A stretch of 23,642 nucleotides of DNA. Source: Planctomycetaceae bacterium. Its GTDB lineage: Bacteria > Planctomycetota > Planctomycetia > Pirellulales > Thermoguttaceae. This document shows positions 1 through 11,800 of this stretch, piece after piece. The first letter of the stretch is position 1, and each line of letters begins with the position of its first letter. The position numbers and the translations under genes were made by a program. The stretch is taken from positions 1-23,642 of the forward strand of contig JAITST010000284.1 of the NCBI GenBank assembly GCA_031287585.1. The letters run 5' to 3'. The notes under the pieces are model-generated. The model searched no databases. It was given only the letters and a program-made list of their open reading frames with translations, and was not told where the DNA came from.

Positions 1-1211
1 AAAACGCTTGCACCCATTAGGTAGGATTTGTATCCGGTTGGATTTGAGCCGGGAGCGGTTGTGTCGCCGCAGTCAATTGTTTCAGACAAAAAGCGTACCG
101 AACCGTCAACACACGACGCGTTGACTCCGCCGGTATGAAAACTTGTCGGCGGATAAACGCCGCGTGCTTCGACCGCGCGATCGACAACGGTACCAGCACT
201 GCACGAGGGAGAATTGGGGGGAAGGCAAGTCGCAAACGTTTGATAAAGCGAACCGCCTTCTGCCCAATCACATCCGTGAACGGCTAACGCGAAAAGCGGT
301 GCCGCGGTGGGACGCATCAACGGTATCATTCGATTGGCTTCTGGAATTTGCCCGTTCTGCCCCACTGCCCGGCATAAGTCGGGACGAATCAGCCAATCCG
401 TTTTGGCTTGATTGGCACCAGTTGGCGCATTAATTGTAATGGAACCGAACACCCCTGAAACCTTGAAGGCGATTCCTGTCCGCGCGCTGGCAGTATTAAA
501 GGAACCGATGCAATGCTCACTAAAACCCAGCGTGTTGCTTGTGCCGTCTGTAATCATTGCCAAAGTCGTTGGAGGATAATTCTTCATATCGTTGTCGGTA
601 CAACCGCCGACGATTCCGCGAAAACTATGACCTGCTCCTGGTCGCCCAACTGCGTAATCTCCCAAACAACCGCGATAGTTCAACATTCCGGGAGCATACT
701 CCGCTTTTTGGCTTCCCGACCCATCTGAAGGACAGAGGAATCCGGGTATGCTTGCTGTGGCATAGTGATCCATACCGACAGTGATGGACTGTACACCGCG
801 ACCGGTAAAGTTTCCATTCATAGCGGTAAATTTGTCATACACCGCCGTTTGTTCGATGAAGGGCAGCAAGTAGGTGAAGAAACTCGGCTGCGATTCGACA
901 CTCGCAGTAGTGGGATTTGACGGACCTTGTGCCGGAAAATTTTTGTGAATATCTTCGCGAGTCAGCAACGCAAGTCCTAACTGTTTAACGTTGTTGGAAC
1001 ACTGCATCCGTCTCGCCGCCTCACGGGCGGCTTGCACAGCGGGCAAGAGCAGAGCAATCAGAACGCCAATAATGGCGATAACAACAAGAAGTTCAACCAA
1101 AGTAAAAGCCAAGCGAGAAGAGTAAACATGATATCTACCGTAAACTGCGCCCCCCCCCCATTTTAACATTTGGTTAATTGTGTTAATTTGTGTTTTTACA
1201 AAATCTGTCAT
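1..1211 (-). CDS. DUF1559 family protein with prepilin-like N-terminus (3' end outside window)
   Basis: Open for 403 codons from 1211 to the window edge with no stop, so the C-terminus lies outside. Residues 36-60 form a type IV prepilin-type segment: A35 then FTLVELL, with the +5 glutamate at E40, a hydrophobic helix, and the typical PAVQAAREAARRMQC continuation. Near the end is the H-x9-DG box, H359 to D369-G370, the hallmark of planctomycete DUF1559 proteins. Members are thought to be exported or surface proteins processed by a prepilin peptidase; their exact role is unknown. The ATG at 1211 is chosen because AGGAAAG precedes it and a promoter lies at 1284-1312. ATG at 1169 is the alternative and has no ribosome site. 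The 35-residue leader is long, and the cleavage site has Ala rather than Gly at -1. Codons 18-21 are a run of ten G. It has its own promoter downstream of clpB. Confidence 0.9.
   Translation of the reverse strand, partial: MTDFVKTQINTINQMLKWGGGAVYGRYHVYSSRLAFTLVELLVVIAIIGVLIALLLPAVQAAREAARRMQCSNNVKQLGLALLTREDIHKNFPAQGPSNPTTASVESQPSFFTYLLPFIEQTAVYDKFTAMNGNFTGRGVQSITVGMDHYATASIPGFLCPSDGSGSQKAEYAPGMLNYRGCLGDYAVGRPGAGHSFRGIVGGCTDNDMKNYPPTTLAMITDGTSNTLGFSEHCIGSFNTASARTGIAFKVSGVFGSITINAPTGANQAKTDWLIRPDLCRAVGQNGQIPEANRMIPLMRPTAAPLFALAVHGCDWAEGGSLYQTFATCLPPNSPSCSAGTVVDRAVEARGVYPPTSFHTGGVNASCVDGSVRFLSETIDCGDTTAPGSNPTGYKSYLMGASV
1150..1159 (-). repeat. G10 homopolymer inside the 5' end of the DUF1559 gene
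   Basis: Ten consecutive G on the coding (minus) strand, covering codons 18-21 between the only in-frame ATG codons (1211 and 1169) and the prepilin segment. One extra G puts a TAG a few codons later. One fewer G opens a frame that ends before the mature helix is complete. It is therefore placed where slipped-strand mispairing would switch the protein on and off, though miscounting in sequencing is also possible. Confidence 0.85.
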
Positions 1212-1249
1212 TTTTCTTTCCTTTCGAGAAAAGGTTTGGTGTTATTGTT

Positions 1250-1272
1250 GCTTGCGGAAACATATCGCAAGC
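1250..1272 (-). promoter_or_regulatory. Stem-loop in the DUF1559 5' leader
   Basis: Perfect 7-bp inverted repeat GCTTGCG / CGCAAGC with a 9-base loop. It sits immediately downstream of the predicted -10 box, so it would fall at the very 5' end of the transcript. It could stabilise the mRNA or be an operator. No T-run follows, so it is not a terminator. Confidence 0.45.
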
Positions 1273-1283
1273 GCCAGCAACAT

Positions 1284-1312
1284 ATTCTATACTGATTGTC
1301 TGAATCCGTCAA
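1284..1312 (-). promoter_or_regulatory. Predicted sigma70-type promoter of the DUF1559 gene
   Basis: On the minus strand: -35 TTGACG (1307-1312), 17-base spacer, -10 TAGAAT (1284-1289). Just upstream, at 1322-1336, is an A7T6 tract that could act as an UP element. Transcription would start near 1277, giving a leader of about 65 bases before the ATG at 1211. Confidence 0.6.
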
Positions 1313-1393
1313 TAGACAAAATAAAAAAATTTTTTAGATGGTGTTCTTTCTCCGTATCCTCTCTGCTTAAAATCCCAATGTATTCAAACCGTT

Positions 1394-4072
1394 TCACCCA
1401 ATCGCGAACACAAACTCTCCGTCCGCGAAATCAACTTTTACCGTTTTCCGTACTTCATTATGTTGCTCTGATTTTAGCAACTCCATTGCTAACGGGTTTT
1501 GTATCTTCCTTTGGATTATCCGCTTTAATGGTCTTGCACCGAATAGCGGGTCGTAGCCCTGTTCGGCTATTGCCTCTTGCGCGGCTTCTGTTACCGACAG
1601 CGTCAAACCTTGTTTGTCTAGTTGTTTCGCCAAGTGGTTCACCTGTAAGCGTACAATCTTTGCAATCTCGTCACGGCGCAACGGATGGAAGATTAACGTT
1701 TCGTCAATCCGGTTCAGGAACTCCGGTAAAAACGTCGCGTGCAACAATTCCTCTACCGCCTCACGCATTTCCGCCTCGCTGCCGTTCTCACGCGCGACTT
1801 CCTGTATCACTTGCGAACCGATATTCGATGTCATAACAACAATCGTGTTCGTAAAGTCAACCGTATGTCCCTGATTATCCGACAACCGCCCGTCATCAAG
1901 TACCTGTAACAAAATGTTGAATACGTCCCGATGTGCCTTCTCCATCTCGTCGAGCAGTATCACTGCGTAAGGACGCCGCCGCACCGCTTCTGTCAGCATA
2001 CCACCTTCTTCGTAACCAACGTAGCCCGGCGGCGCGCCAATCAGCCGGCTAACCGAGTGCTTCTCCATAAACTCGCTCATATCAATTCGTATCATCGCGT
2101 TTTCGTCGTCGAACATCGCCTCCGCTAACGCCTTGCACAACTCCGTTTTACCAACGCCGGTAGGTCCTAAAAACAGGAACGAACCAATCGGACGTTTCAC
2201 GTCTTGCAAACCCGACCTGCTCCGCCGCACCGCGTTCGCAACCGCACTAACTGCCTCGTCTTGTCCGACCAACCGCAGATGCAGCCGCTCTTCAAGAACC
2301 AACAACTTCGCACGTTCCGTTTCCATCATACGTTGTACCGGTATTCCAGTCCAACTGCTAACCACTTCCGCGATTTCCTCCGGTCCGACAACCTGACGTA
2401 ACAAACGCTTCGGCTGTTCTTTGGTTACGTTCGTTTTATCCTTCGTACCGTCACCGTTCTTGTTCGCTGACGACTCCTCTTCCATCTTCTCCAACTCCGC
2501 CGACAGTTTTTTGCGCCGCATATCAAGTTCGAGTAAACGTTGAAACAGCGACTCTTGCGGTACTTTGCCGCGTGACTGTTCTTCGTTTATTTGCGTGTTT
2601 AACGTTTTGAACTCAAAGTCAACCGCAGCGATTTGTTTACTGATGTCGTGAACGTTACTAACGCCGGATTTTTCCGATTCCCATTGTTTACGCAACCGTT
2701 CTAATTCACTTTTCAACCGCGTCATTTCTTTTTCAATTTCAGCGAGCCGTTCTTTCGCGTGCGGTTCTGTTTCGTCCGCAAGTTGACGCGCCGCGAGTTC
2801 GAGTTGAACCAACCGTCGCTGAACTTTATCGATCTCCGACGGCACACTTTCAAGTTCCATCGCGAGCCGACTCATCGCCTCGTCCATCAGATCAATCGCT
2901 TTGTCGGGCAGAAAACGGTCAGCAATGTAACGTTGCGACATCTCCGCCGCCGCGACAATCGCCGAGTCCTTAATCTTCACGCCCTTGTGATGATTCTCGT
3001 AACGCGACTTCAAACCACGCAAAATCGCGACACTATCTTCAACTCCCGGCTCCTGAACAAACACCGGTTGAAACCGTCGTTCGAGCGCGGCATCTTTCTC
3101 AATATATTTGTGAAACTCGTCGAGTGTCGTTGCACCGATACAACGCAAATCACCTCGCGACAACGCCGGTTTGAGCAAGTTTGCCGCGTCGCTGCCGCCT
3201 TCCGCGCGTCCCGCACCAACCAGTGTATGTAATTCGTCGATAAACAAAATTATGCCGCCGTCGGATTCTTGTACTTCGCGTAATACTGCTTTCAGACGTT
3301 CCTCGAACTCGCCGCGAAACTTCGTACCAGCAACGAGCGCACCCATATCAAGTCCGATGACAAGTTTGTTCTTCAAACTCTCCGGAACATCACCGTCAAC
3401 AATCCGCAACGCCAACCCTTCAGCGATTGCCGTTTTACCAACTCCCGGTTCACCAATCAAGACCGGATTGTTTTTCGTTCGCCGCGACAAAACCTGTATC
3501 ACACGCCGTATCTCGTTGTCGCGTCCAATAACAGGGTCGAGTTTACCTTGACGCGCACGTTCAACAAGATTGACACCGTACTTCGCAAGTGCCTGTAATT
3601 TTGATTCGGGGTCACTATCGGTTATACGAGACGAACCGCGAACCTCCTTTATCGCAGCGAGCAATTTCGTGCGGTCGATACCCGCGAGTTTGAGACAATC
3701 TTTCGCTTTTGAGTCTTCGGCAGCGAGCGACAAGAGCAGATGTTCGGTAGAGATAAATTCGTCCTTCATCTGAGTTGCCTCGTCGCTGGCACGTGACAAA
3801 ACACGCCGCAAATCACTGCTAGCAGGCGGCGCACTACCTCCGTGCATCTTGGGCAATTTCGTAATTTCGCCGTCAACAATACGAGCGGCAAGGTCGGGAT
3901 ACAAACCCATCCCACGAAAAATCTGTTCAACATTACCGCCCTTTTCGTCGAGCAGAGCGGCGAGCAGGTGAAGCGAAGTAAACTCAGGATGATGCGACTT
4001 CAAAGCCCCATCATTCCCCGCAGCCAACGCTTCCTGCGATTTAGAAGTCAACCGTTCAGGTGAAAAAGTCAT
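1394..4072 (-). CDS. clpB: ATP-dependent disaggregase ClpB (Hsp100)
   Basis: 892 residues, close to the usual length. Cytosolic hexameric AAA+ chaperone that, with DnaK, pulls polypeptides out of aggregates after stress. Order of parts: Clp N-domain (1-145); NBD1 with Walker A GEPGVGKT at 207-214 and Walker B IILFIDE ending at E280; coiled-coil middle domain (about 400-530); NBD2 with Walker A GPTGVGKT at 636-643, Walker B VILLDEME around 704-711 and sensor-2 GARPLKR at 845-851. Pore loops are KFRGEFEER (NBD1, with F where Y is common) and GYVGYEEGG (NBD2). A charged, low-complexity insert of about 25 residues lies at 531-556, between the middle domain and NBD2. The start is supported by AGGAGA seven bases upstream. 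No CIRCE heat-shock operator is visible upstream, and I could not assign a promoter with confidence. The gene diverges from the histidine kinase. Confidence 0.97.
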   Translation of the reverse strand: MTFSPERLTSKSQEALAAGNDGALKSHHPEFTSLHLLAALLDEKGGNVEQIFRGMGLYPDLAARIVDGEITKLPKMHGGSAPPASSDLRRVLSRASDEATQMKDEFISTEHLLLSLAAEDSKAKDCLKLAGIDRTKLLAAIKEVRGSSRITDSDPESKLQALAKYGVNLVERARQGKLDPVIGRDNEIRRVIQVLSRRTKNNPVLIGEPGVGKTAIAEGLALRIVDGDVPESLKNKLVIGLDMGALVAGTKFRGEFEERLKAVLREVQESDGGIILFIDELHTLVGAGRAEGGSDAANLLKPALSRGDLRCIGATTLDEFHKYIEKDAALERRFQPVFVQEPGVEDSVAILRGLKSRYENHHKGVKIKDSAIVAAAEMSQRYIADRFLPDKAIDLMDEAMSRLAMELESVPSEIDKVQRRLVQLELAARQLADETEPHAKERLAEIEKEMTRLKSELERLRKQWESEKSGVSNVHDISKQIAAVDFEFKTLNTQINEEQSRGKVPQESLFQRLLELDMRRKKLSAELEKMEEESSANKNGDGTKDKTNVTKEQPKRLLRQVVGPEEIAEVVSSWTGIPVQRMMETERAKLLVLEERLHLRLVGQDEAVSAVANAVRRSRSGLQDVKRPIGSFLFLGPTGVGKTELCKALAEAMFDDENAMIRIDMSEFMEKHSVSRLIGAPPGYVGYEEGGMLTEAVRRRPYAVILLDEMEKAHRDVFNILLQVLDDGRLSDNQGHTVDFTNTIVVMTSNIGSQVIQEVARENGSEAEMREAVEELLHATFLPEFLNRIDETLIFHPLRRDEIAKIVRLQVNHLAKQLDKQGLTLSVTEAAQEAIAEQGYDPLFGARPLKRIIQRKIQNPLAMELLKSEQHNEVRKTVKVDFADGEFVFAIG

Positions 4073-4210
4073 AATAAATTCTCCTAGTCATAACGCGGGA
4101 CGTTTATGGTACGTACTCCGTCAATATGGCAGAATCCCAGCGTTAAGTTACAAAAGGTGCAAATACTATGCCGTACACTTTCTGTATATTGGTTAGATGT
4201 TGACAAAGAA

Positions 4211-4256
4211 TCTCTACCCCGTAGAGGTTAAATATGGATAACCCCGTGTGTGGGGC
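4211..4256 (+). repeat. REP-like bipartite palindrome, copy 1
   Basis: 5' hairpin CTCTAC-ccc-GTAGAG (4212-4226), linker containing ATGGATAA (4234-4241), then 3' hairpin CCCC-gtgtgt-GGGG (4242-4255). It has the same architecture as the copies around the transposase gene at 13244. It lies between the divergent clpB and histidine kinase genes. Confidence 0.8.
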
Positions 4257-4279
4257 AAAGATTGTAGAAACACGTCTCA

Positions 4280-4297
4280 CAATTTTCAATCGTTGTC
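4280..4297 (+). repeat. Dispersed motif CAATTTTCAATCGT, copy A
   Basis: CAATTTTCAATCGTTGT. It shares 14 leading bases with the copies at 8664 (plus) and 23580 (minus). It lies upstream of the histidine kinase gene and points toward it. Confidence 0.6.
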
Positions 4298-4312
4298 CAT
4301 ATAACGTCTCCA

Positions 4313-4335
4313 CAATTTTTAACCGTGTTCGGTTA
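4313..4335 (+). repeat. Dispersed motif, variant copy B upstream of the histidine kinase
   Basis: Reads CAATTTTTAACCGTGTTCGG followed by TTA, close to CAATTTTCAATCGTGTTCGG at 8664. Its first base is 77 bases before the -35 box at 4390. The 8664 copy starts 78 bases before its own -35 box. It may be a regulator site or a remnant of a repeat. Confidence 0.5.
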
Positions 4336-4389
4336 TACCGTCAGCACCAGCCAGTTTACTAAAAAACATCAAAAAATTTTGCTATCGTA

Positions 4390-4418
4390 TTGCACTTATA
4401 GTTTCTTCGTGCTATCAT
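4390..4418 (+). promoter_or_regulatory. Predicted promoter of the hybrid histidine kinase gene
   Basis: -35 TTGCAC (4390-4395), 17-base spacer, -10 TATCAT (4413-4418). The start point would be near 4425, downstream of the longest possible ATG (4325). This argues for the internal ATG at 4466. Confidence 0.5.
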
Positions 4419-4465
4419 TATCATTTCTTGCCCACTGTTCAATCTACTTTTTTAATTTGTCGCAT

Positions 4466-7297
<2,832 letters not shown>

Positions 7298-7302
7298 GTC
7301 TC

Positions 7303-7331
7303 TTGTCAACACGTGTAAGAGATGGTAGAAT
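7303..7331 (+). promoter_or_regulatory. Predicted promoter of etfB
   Basis: -35 TTGTCA (7303-7308), 17-base spacer, -10 TAGAAT (7326-7331), starting only five bases after the histidine kinase stop. Transcription would begin near 7338, about 100 bases before the etfB ATG. Confidence 0.6.
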
Positions 7332-7340
7332 CTTACGTGT
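7311..7340 (+). promoter_or_regulatory. Inverted repeat overlapping the etfB promoter
   Basis: GTAAGA (7315-7320) pairs with TCTTAC (7331-7336), extended by two G-T wobbles and two further pairs (7311-7314 with 7337-7340), with a 10-base loop. The -10 box lies across the loop and first stem base, so the repeat could be an operator. Without a T-run it is a poor terminator for the kinase gene. Confidence 0.35.
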
Positions 7341-7440
7341 CGTTTGGAGATGAACGATGTTTTTAGCGGAGACGCGATGTCTCGTGTCTTTGATTGCGCG
7401 AAATATAAACATTCATACAAAATTTAATTGGAGACAAACA

Positions 7441-8364
7441 ATGCCGTACAATTCAATAGTTCTGGTAAAACAAGTTCCCGACACCGCCAACGTAACCGCA
7501 GACGCAATGAAAGAGGACGGTACGGTTAATCGCGGCGCGTTACCAACGATATTCAATCCGGAAGATTTACACGCTTTGGAAGCCGCGTTGGAAGTGAAAG
7601 ACCGTTTCGGCGGAGCGGTAACGGTAATCTCAATGGGACCGCCAAAGGCGGCTGACGTGTTACGCGAGTGCTTGTTTCGCGGTGCGGACAGAGCGATTCT
7701 GATTTCGGACAGACGAGCCGCGGCGAGCGATACGTTAGCGACAAGTTACATTCTGTCGCAAGCGGTGAAGACGGTAGGCAACTATGATTTCGTGTTTTGC
7801 GGTCGTCAGGCGATAGACGGCGATACTGCCCAGGTTGGACCGCAGTGTGCGGAAAAACTGGGAATACCGCAGGTAACGTACTTGGAAAAGATTGTTGATG
7901 CGAAAGATAAAACGGCGGTTTTGCGGAGGCATATAGGCAACGGCTGGGAAGAAGTAAAAACAAAGTTACCGGTTCTGATAACGGTAATAGAAACAGCAAA
8001 CGAGCCGCGCCCGTGGAGTGCGATAAAAATGATGAAAAACAAACACAAAAAAACAGAACTGGAAATAGGCAGTGAAGTACGCAACGAATACCAGCCGGAG
8101 GAAAAACCAGACGAAGCAAAAATAAATGCGGAGGTGAAAAAGAGAGCAGAAAAATTGAAAAATAAAAACGCTCTGTTAGAACAATGGGGATTAGACGAAA
8201 TTCAGGCAGACCCTGACCGTTGCGGTCTCTCCGGTTCGCCGACAAAAGTGTTTAAGATTCAATCAATAGTCCTAAAAAAAGAAGGACATACAGAAATTCC
8301 GCCAACGAAAGAAGGAATAAGCAAACTGATTCGCGAATTGGTGACAGATAGGACGTTAGGATAA
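7441..8364 (+). CDS. etfB: Electron transfer flavoprotein beta subunit
   Basis: 307 residues. The N-terminus MPYNSIVLVKQVPDTANV matches the classical EtfB opening (VLVKQVPDT). The segments NPEDLHALEAAL, VTVISMGPPKA, LFRGADRAILISD and CGRQAIDGDTAQVGPQ are typical of the ETF alpha/beta nucleotide-binding fold. EtfA/EtfB heterodimers carry electrons from acyl-CoA and other dehydrogenases to the membrane quinone pool; the beta subunit binds AMP and contributes to the FAD site. The start at 7441 is chosen over 7357 because it gives the family N-terminus and has GGAGA seven bases upstream. A Lys/Glu-rich segment (about 195-245) precedes the C-terminal part. No etfA follows; the next gene is an unrelated secretin, so the partner must be elsewhere. 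Confidence 0.93.
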   Translation: MPYNSIVLVKQVPDTANVTADAMKEDGTVNRGALPTIFNPEDLHALEAALEVKDRFGGAVTVISMGPPKAADVLRECLFRGADRAILISDRRAAASDTLATSYILSQAVKTVGNYDFVFCGRQAIDGDTAQVGPQCAEKLGIPQVTYLEKIVDAKDKTAVLRRHIGNGWEEVKTKLPVLITVIETANEPRPWSAIKMMKNKHKKTELEIGSEVRNEYQPEEKPDEAKINAEVKKRAEKLKNKNALLEQWGLDEIQADPDRCGLSGSPTKVFKIQSIVLKKEGHTEIPPTKEGISKLIRELVTDRTLG

Positions 8365-8402
8365 AAGAAGTCACGGTTGAACATCACTCTCAACGCGATG
8401 TT

Positions 8403-8458
8403 GCCCGAATGCCCGAATAAATGCGAATAATTTCGTTATAAATTCGTGCATTCGTGGC
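8403..8458. repeat. Imperfect long inverted repeat with CGAAT/ATTCG units
   Basis: Left arm is GCCCGAAT twice (8403-8418). Right arm ATTCGTGCATTCGTGG (8442-8457) is its reverse complement apart from a few mismatches. The right arm resembles the TTCGTG-unit repeat on the minus strand at 17678-17708. Confidence 0.5.
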
Positions 8459-8523
8459 AAAGTTATTGTATGTAAATTGTTAATTTTATTTATTTTGAAG
8501 TTACCGAACAAGTCTAATCTTTA

Positions 8524-8546
8524 TTGCCGTCAGTTTTAACCGACGG
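8524..8546 (+). repeat. Palindromic repeat CCGTCRGTTTTAACCGACGG, copy 1
   Basis: Near-perfect palindrome. It matches 20 of 23 positions of the minus-strand sequence at 15801-15823. Directly after it is a second short hairpin ACGGTA-cttt-TACCGT (8549-8564). No T-run follows, so neither is a clear terminator. Confidence 0.6.
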
Positions 8547-8663
8547 AGACGGTACTTTTACCGTGAATGGTTTGCTAACACATGGTAAAAAAACCTTGTA
8601 GGCAGGTTGTGTGTCTTACGTTTTTCCAAATAAGGTTTGCTCGCGACAACTTCATAATGCCAA

Positions 8664-8684
8664 CAATTTTCAATCGTGTTCGGT
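8664..8684 (+). repeat. Dispersed motif CAATTTTCAATCGTGTTCGG, copy C
   Basis: Best representative of the family also seen at 4280, 4313 and (minus) 23580. It starts 78 bases before the predicted -35 box of the secretin gene. Confidence 0.6.
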
Positions 8685-8741
8685 ACATTTGCTGCCGGAT
8701 TCTGCCGATTGGCGGGGTGTTTTGTGTCTAATTTTTTGCTC

Positions 8742-8770
8742 TTGTACTAAACACAAAAATTTCTTACTAT
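8742..8770 (+). promoter_or_regulatory. Predicted promoter of the secretin gene
   Basis: -35 TTGTAC (8742-8747), 17-base spacer, -10 TACTAT (8765-8770). The -10 box overlaps the longest-frame ATG at 8769, which argues that translation starts later. Right after it is a short GCC-ttcgg-GGC hairpin with five T (8773-8788), at the start of the transcript. This could act as a weak attenuator. Confidence 0.5.
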
Positions 8771-8801
8771 GCGCCTTCGGGGCTTTTTGTTTGTCTATCC
8801 G

Positions 8802-11800
8802 ATGATAAAGTTTACCTGCGATATGATTAAATTACATTATTTTACAGCATTGGTTTTGTTGCTTGCTTTGTTCGATGTTGAATTTTTGCCAGCGCAGAAC
8901 GGTTCGCCGCCAGTTAGTAAGGCGGCGGCTGGGGCTACTTTTGTACAGAAGCAGTACAACATTCAAAACGTTCCTACTGGCGAGGCGGTACGGCAATTAC
9001 GGGTTATGTTAGGTCCCGTTCTTTCGCCGCAAACCGAAATTATTGCCGACAACTCGCGTCCTGTTATCTTCGTTCGCGGACCTGTCGCGGCTGTCAATGC
9101 CGCTGATTTGTTGTTGCCGAAAATTGATAACGTTCAAAACGGTGTTACCGTCGGAATGTTACCGCAGGGCGTTCGTCCGCCTATTGTCCCTGTTTCAGTT
9201 TCAACCGAACAGCGGAACGGACAGCACAGTAACAATACCGTCCGTTCCGCTGCTCACGTTGAACATCCGCAAGTCAACCCGATGTCACAGGTTTCCGGCA
9301 ATAGTAATGCCGTCAGCCAATCTCCAAACGTAACTAACGCATTCTCCGCGCACGAGCAGGCAACACAACCAGAACTATCAGTGCCGCGTCAACAGCCGCC
9401 GCTTACCTTTGCACAGCCGCTCATTCAACCCGTTACGCCGCTCGCACCGATTGCGAACAACGCTGCGCCGCCGTTTGTTCCAGAAACAGCGAACGCGAAC
9501 CAGTTTAACAACAACAATAATTATAATACTACTAACAGTAACCCAAACCTTGTGGATAGCGTACCGCCTGCACAACAAATCGTTCCGCAAGTTGTTCAGC
9601 AAAACAACACGATTCAAAACGTACCCAACGATAATACCGTTACGCCTTATATTTATCGTTGCCGTTTGCAAGGTCTTAACGTAATCAGTCAGCAAATTCG
9701 TGACACGTTCGCCAACCGCAGCGATGTTCACTTCGTTGTCCGACCGGAATCGTCGTCCGCGAACACCCAGCAAAACACTGCGCGGCTTTATGTTCTCGCA
9801 CCGCCGAATATCCAACGTCAAATCAGTCAGATGATAACCGATGCCGGTCTCGCGATGCCGAACAATACGATACAAAACACCCGCGAAAGTGACGGCACGA
9901 TTCGCAAAATCGCTGTCAGACCGCAGAACGAAATCAAGACAAATTTACCATCGCTCCCCGCGATTCAAAGTCCGTTACCATTCACGCCAACAAATATCAA
10001 AGCCGAAAAATTGCACGCGACCTTGAAAGCGTTATTCGGTAAACGGTTAGTGCAAACAGCCGGTAACGAATACCGGTTTGAAACGTTAAGTGAACCGAAA
10101 CATTCGGTAACGTTGCGTTTAACCGAAGCCGGTATCGAACTCGGAGGTGACCAAGCGTTAGCGGAACAAATGCTTGTTCTGTTTCGTCAAATTGACCAAC
10201 CCGAACTACCGAATGGTCGTCAGCGTCGTTTCATCTCCATCGGTACAACTGATCCCGAAACGGTTCGTCAACTCCTCGAAGCGAATCGTCAGCGGCGTAT
10301 GATTGAACCATCATTGTCGCCGCAATCGTTTCCAGTGATTCGTGGTCAGCAACCGCAACAAACCGCCCAGCGGACACCGCAAACTACACAATCAATCGTT
10401 CAGCAACCTGCGCAACATAATCAGCCGCCGCAAATCCGTCCGGTAAATTATACAGTACAAGATGACAGTGGTTTTGTCGGCGGCGGTATGGATGCTGCCC
10501 CAAGCGTGGTTACTGGCGGTAACGGTATTGAAGTTCCTGATTTCCGTTTTCAGATGATTCCCTCGCTCAACGTTATTGTTGTCGATGGTGAAGGTGCGGA
10601 GGTCGCGCGGCTCGAAAATATGATTCGTGAAATCGAACGGCTGACGAAAGACGCGGAATCGAAGATAGAAATTCTCTATCTCAAAAACGTAAACTGTATC
10701 AGTGTTCGCTACGTAATCGAACAAATTTTTGGACAGATTTTCAGTATCAAACAAGGGGCAGTAACGATGTTCCCGATGGTTAATCCTAACGCGATATTGC
10801 TAGTCGGTTGGGGGGACGCGTTTGATACGATGAAGGATTTACTCGAATTGCTCGACCAACCCGTTGGCGAACAAAATAGCGTGATGCGTGTTATCAGGTT
10901 GGTGAACGCGCCGGCAACGACGATTGTTCAAACGTTACGCGGAGCGTTTCCAGCAGTTGGAGTAGGCGGTACCGGCTTCGCGCCGCGTGTCAACATCATT
11001 GCCGACCAGCGTACAAACGCGATAGTCGTGCAAGCAAGTCCGAACGATTTCCGTGAGATAGAACGTATCGTAAAAGAACTCGACGTTTCGACAACCGAGC
11101 CGCGTGTCCGTGTTCAAACGTTCAAACTCAAAAACACACTCGCAACCGATTTGGCAAGTGTTTTGCTCGACGCGATAACGCCCGGTATTCAGGGGAGCAA
11201 CGGTAAGTTGCCAATGCTTGAATTGCTGACGATGGACGCAAACGGTCGTAAACTTATTGAGTCTGGCATTATGTCGGATGTTCGCATATCGCGGCAAGTG
11301 CAGACGAACACTATTATCGTTTCCGCGCCGGAACATTGTATGCCGCTCATCGCGCAACTTATCGAGATGCTCGACATTCCGAACGCGACGGCTTATGTAA
11401 AAGTTTTTCAGGTGAAGAACGGCGACGCAACATCAATGATTGAAACATTGTGTGCTTTGATACCAACACAAATTGAGGGGCAAGTCGGTCCGATGTTGCC
11501 CGGTACACGTGAGGAGGATTCGCTCGTGCCGATTCGGTTCGCGATTGATAAACGTACAAACAGTATTCTCGTTGCGTGCGCGCTCGGTGATTGGGATATG
11601 ATTGAAGCACTGCTGATTTCGCTTGACAGACCGGAAGACCAGGCACGCAAGGTTTCGGTTTATCAAGTAAAAAGCACGCGGGCGGACGTTATTGCGACGG
11701 CGATTAACGAGTATCTTCGCAGTAAGCAGGCGATTGTAACGCAAACTCCCGGTGCGATTAGTCCATACGAACAAATCGAGCAGGTAGTTGTTATCGTTCC

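Larger units (their letters stand above)
8365..8801. other. Intergenic region between etfB and the secretin gene
   Basis: 437 bases without a convincing gene. A 64-codon frame at 8611-8805 has no ribosome site, no recognisable features and spans the predicted secretin promoter. The region holds several palindromes, a copy of the CAATTTTCAATCGTG motif and the secretin promoter, listed separately. Confidence 0.7.

Noticed and set aside
17..784. Open frames at 17-271 (minus), 143-433, 513-728 and 557-784 (plus)
   Set aside because: All are other-frame or antisense readings of the DUF1559 gene, whose minus-strand frame is open without a stop from 1211 to the window edge.
1180..1836. 218-codon plus-strand frame
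   Set aside because: Antisense to the DUF1559 leader and the clpB 3' end; arginine/leucine/serine-rich translation without domain features.
4073..4330. CIRCE heat-shock operator for clpB
   Set aside because: No TTAGCACTC-N9-GAGTGCTAA pattern; the only palindrome is the REP-like element.
4325..4465. N-terminal extension of the histidine kinase with a hydrophobic stretch (possible membrane anchor)
   Set aside because: The predicted -35/-10 pair lies inside this stretch, and its translation is low-quality AT-rich sequence; ATG 4466 is preferred.
7553..8245. 230-codon minus-strand frame
   Set aside because: Antisense shadow of etfB, with a Leu/Pro/Ser-rich composition typical of mirrored coding sequence.
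8773..8788. Intrinsic terminator GCC-ttcgg-GGC with five T
   Set aside because: Only three base pairs in the stem and no gene upstream that would need it; kept as a remark under the secretin promoter.
8611..8805. 64-codon plus-strand frame before the secretin
   Set aside because: No ribosome site or recognisable sequence, and it runs through the predicted secretin promoter and start.
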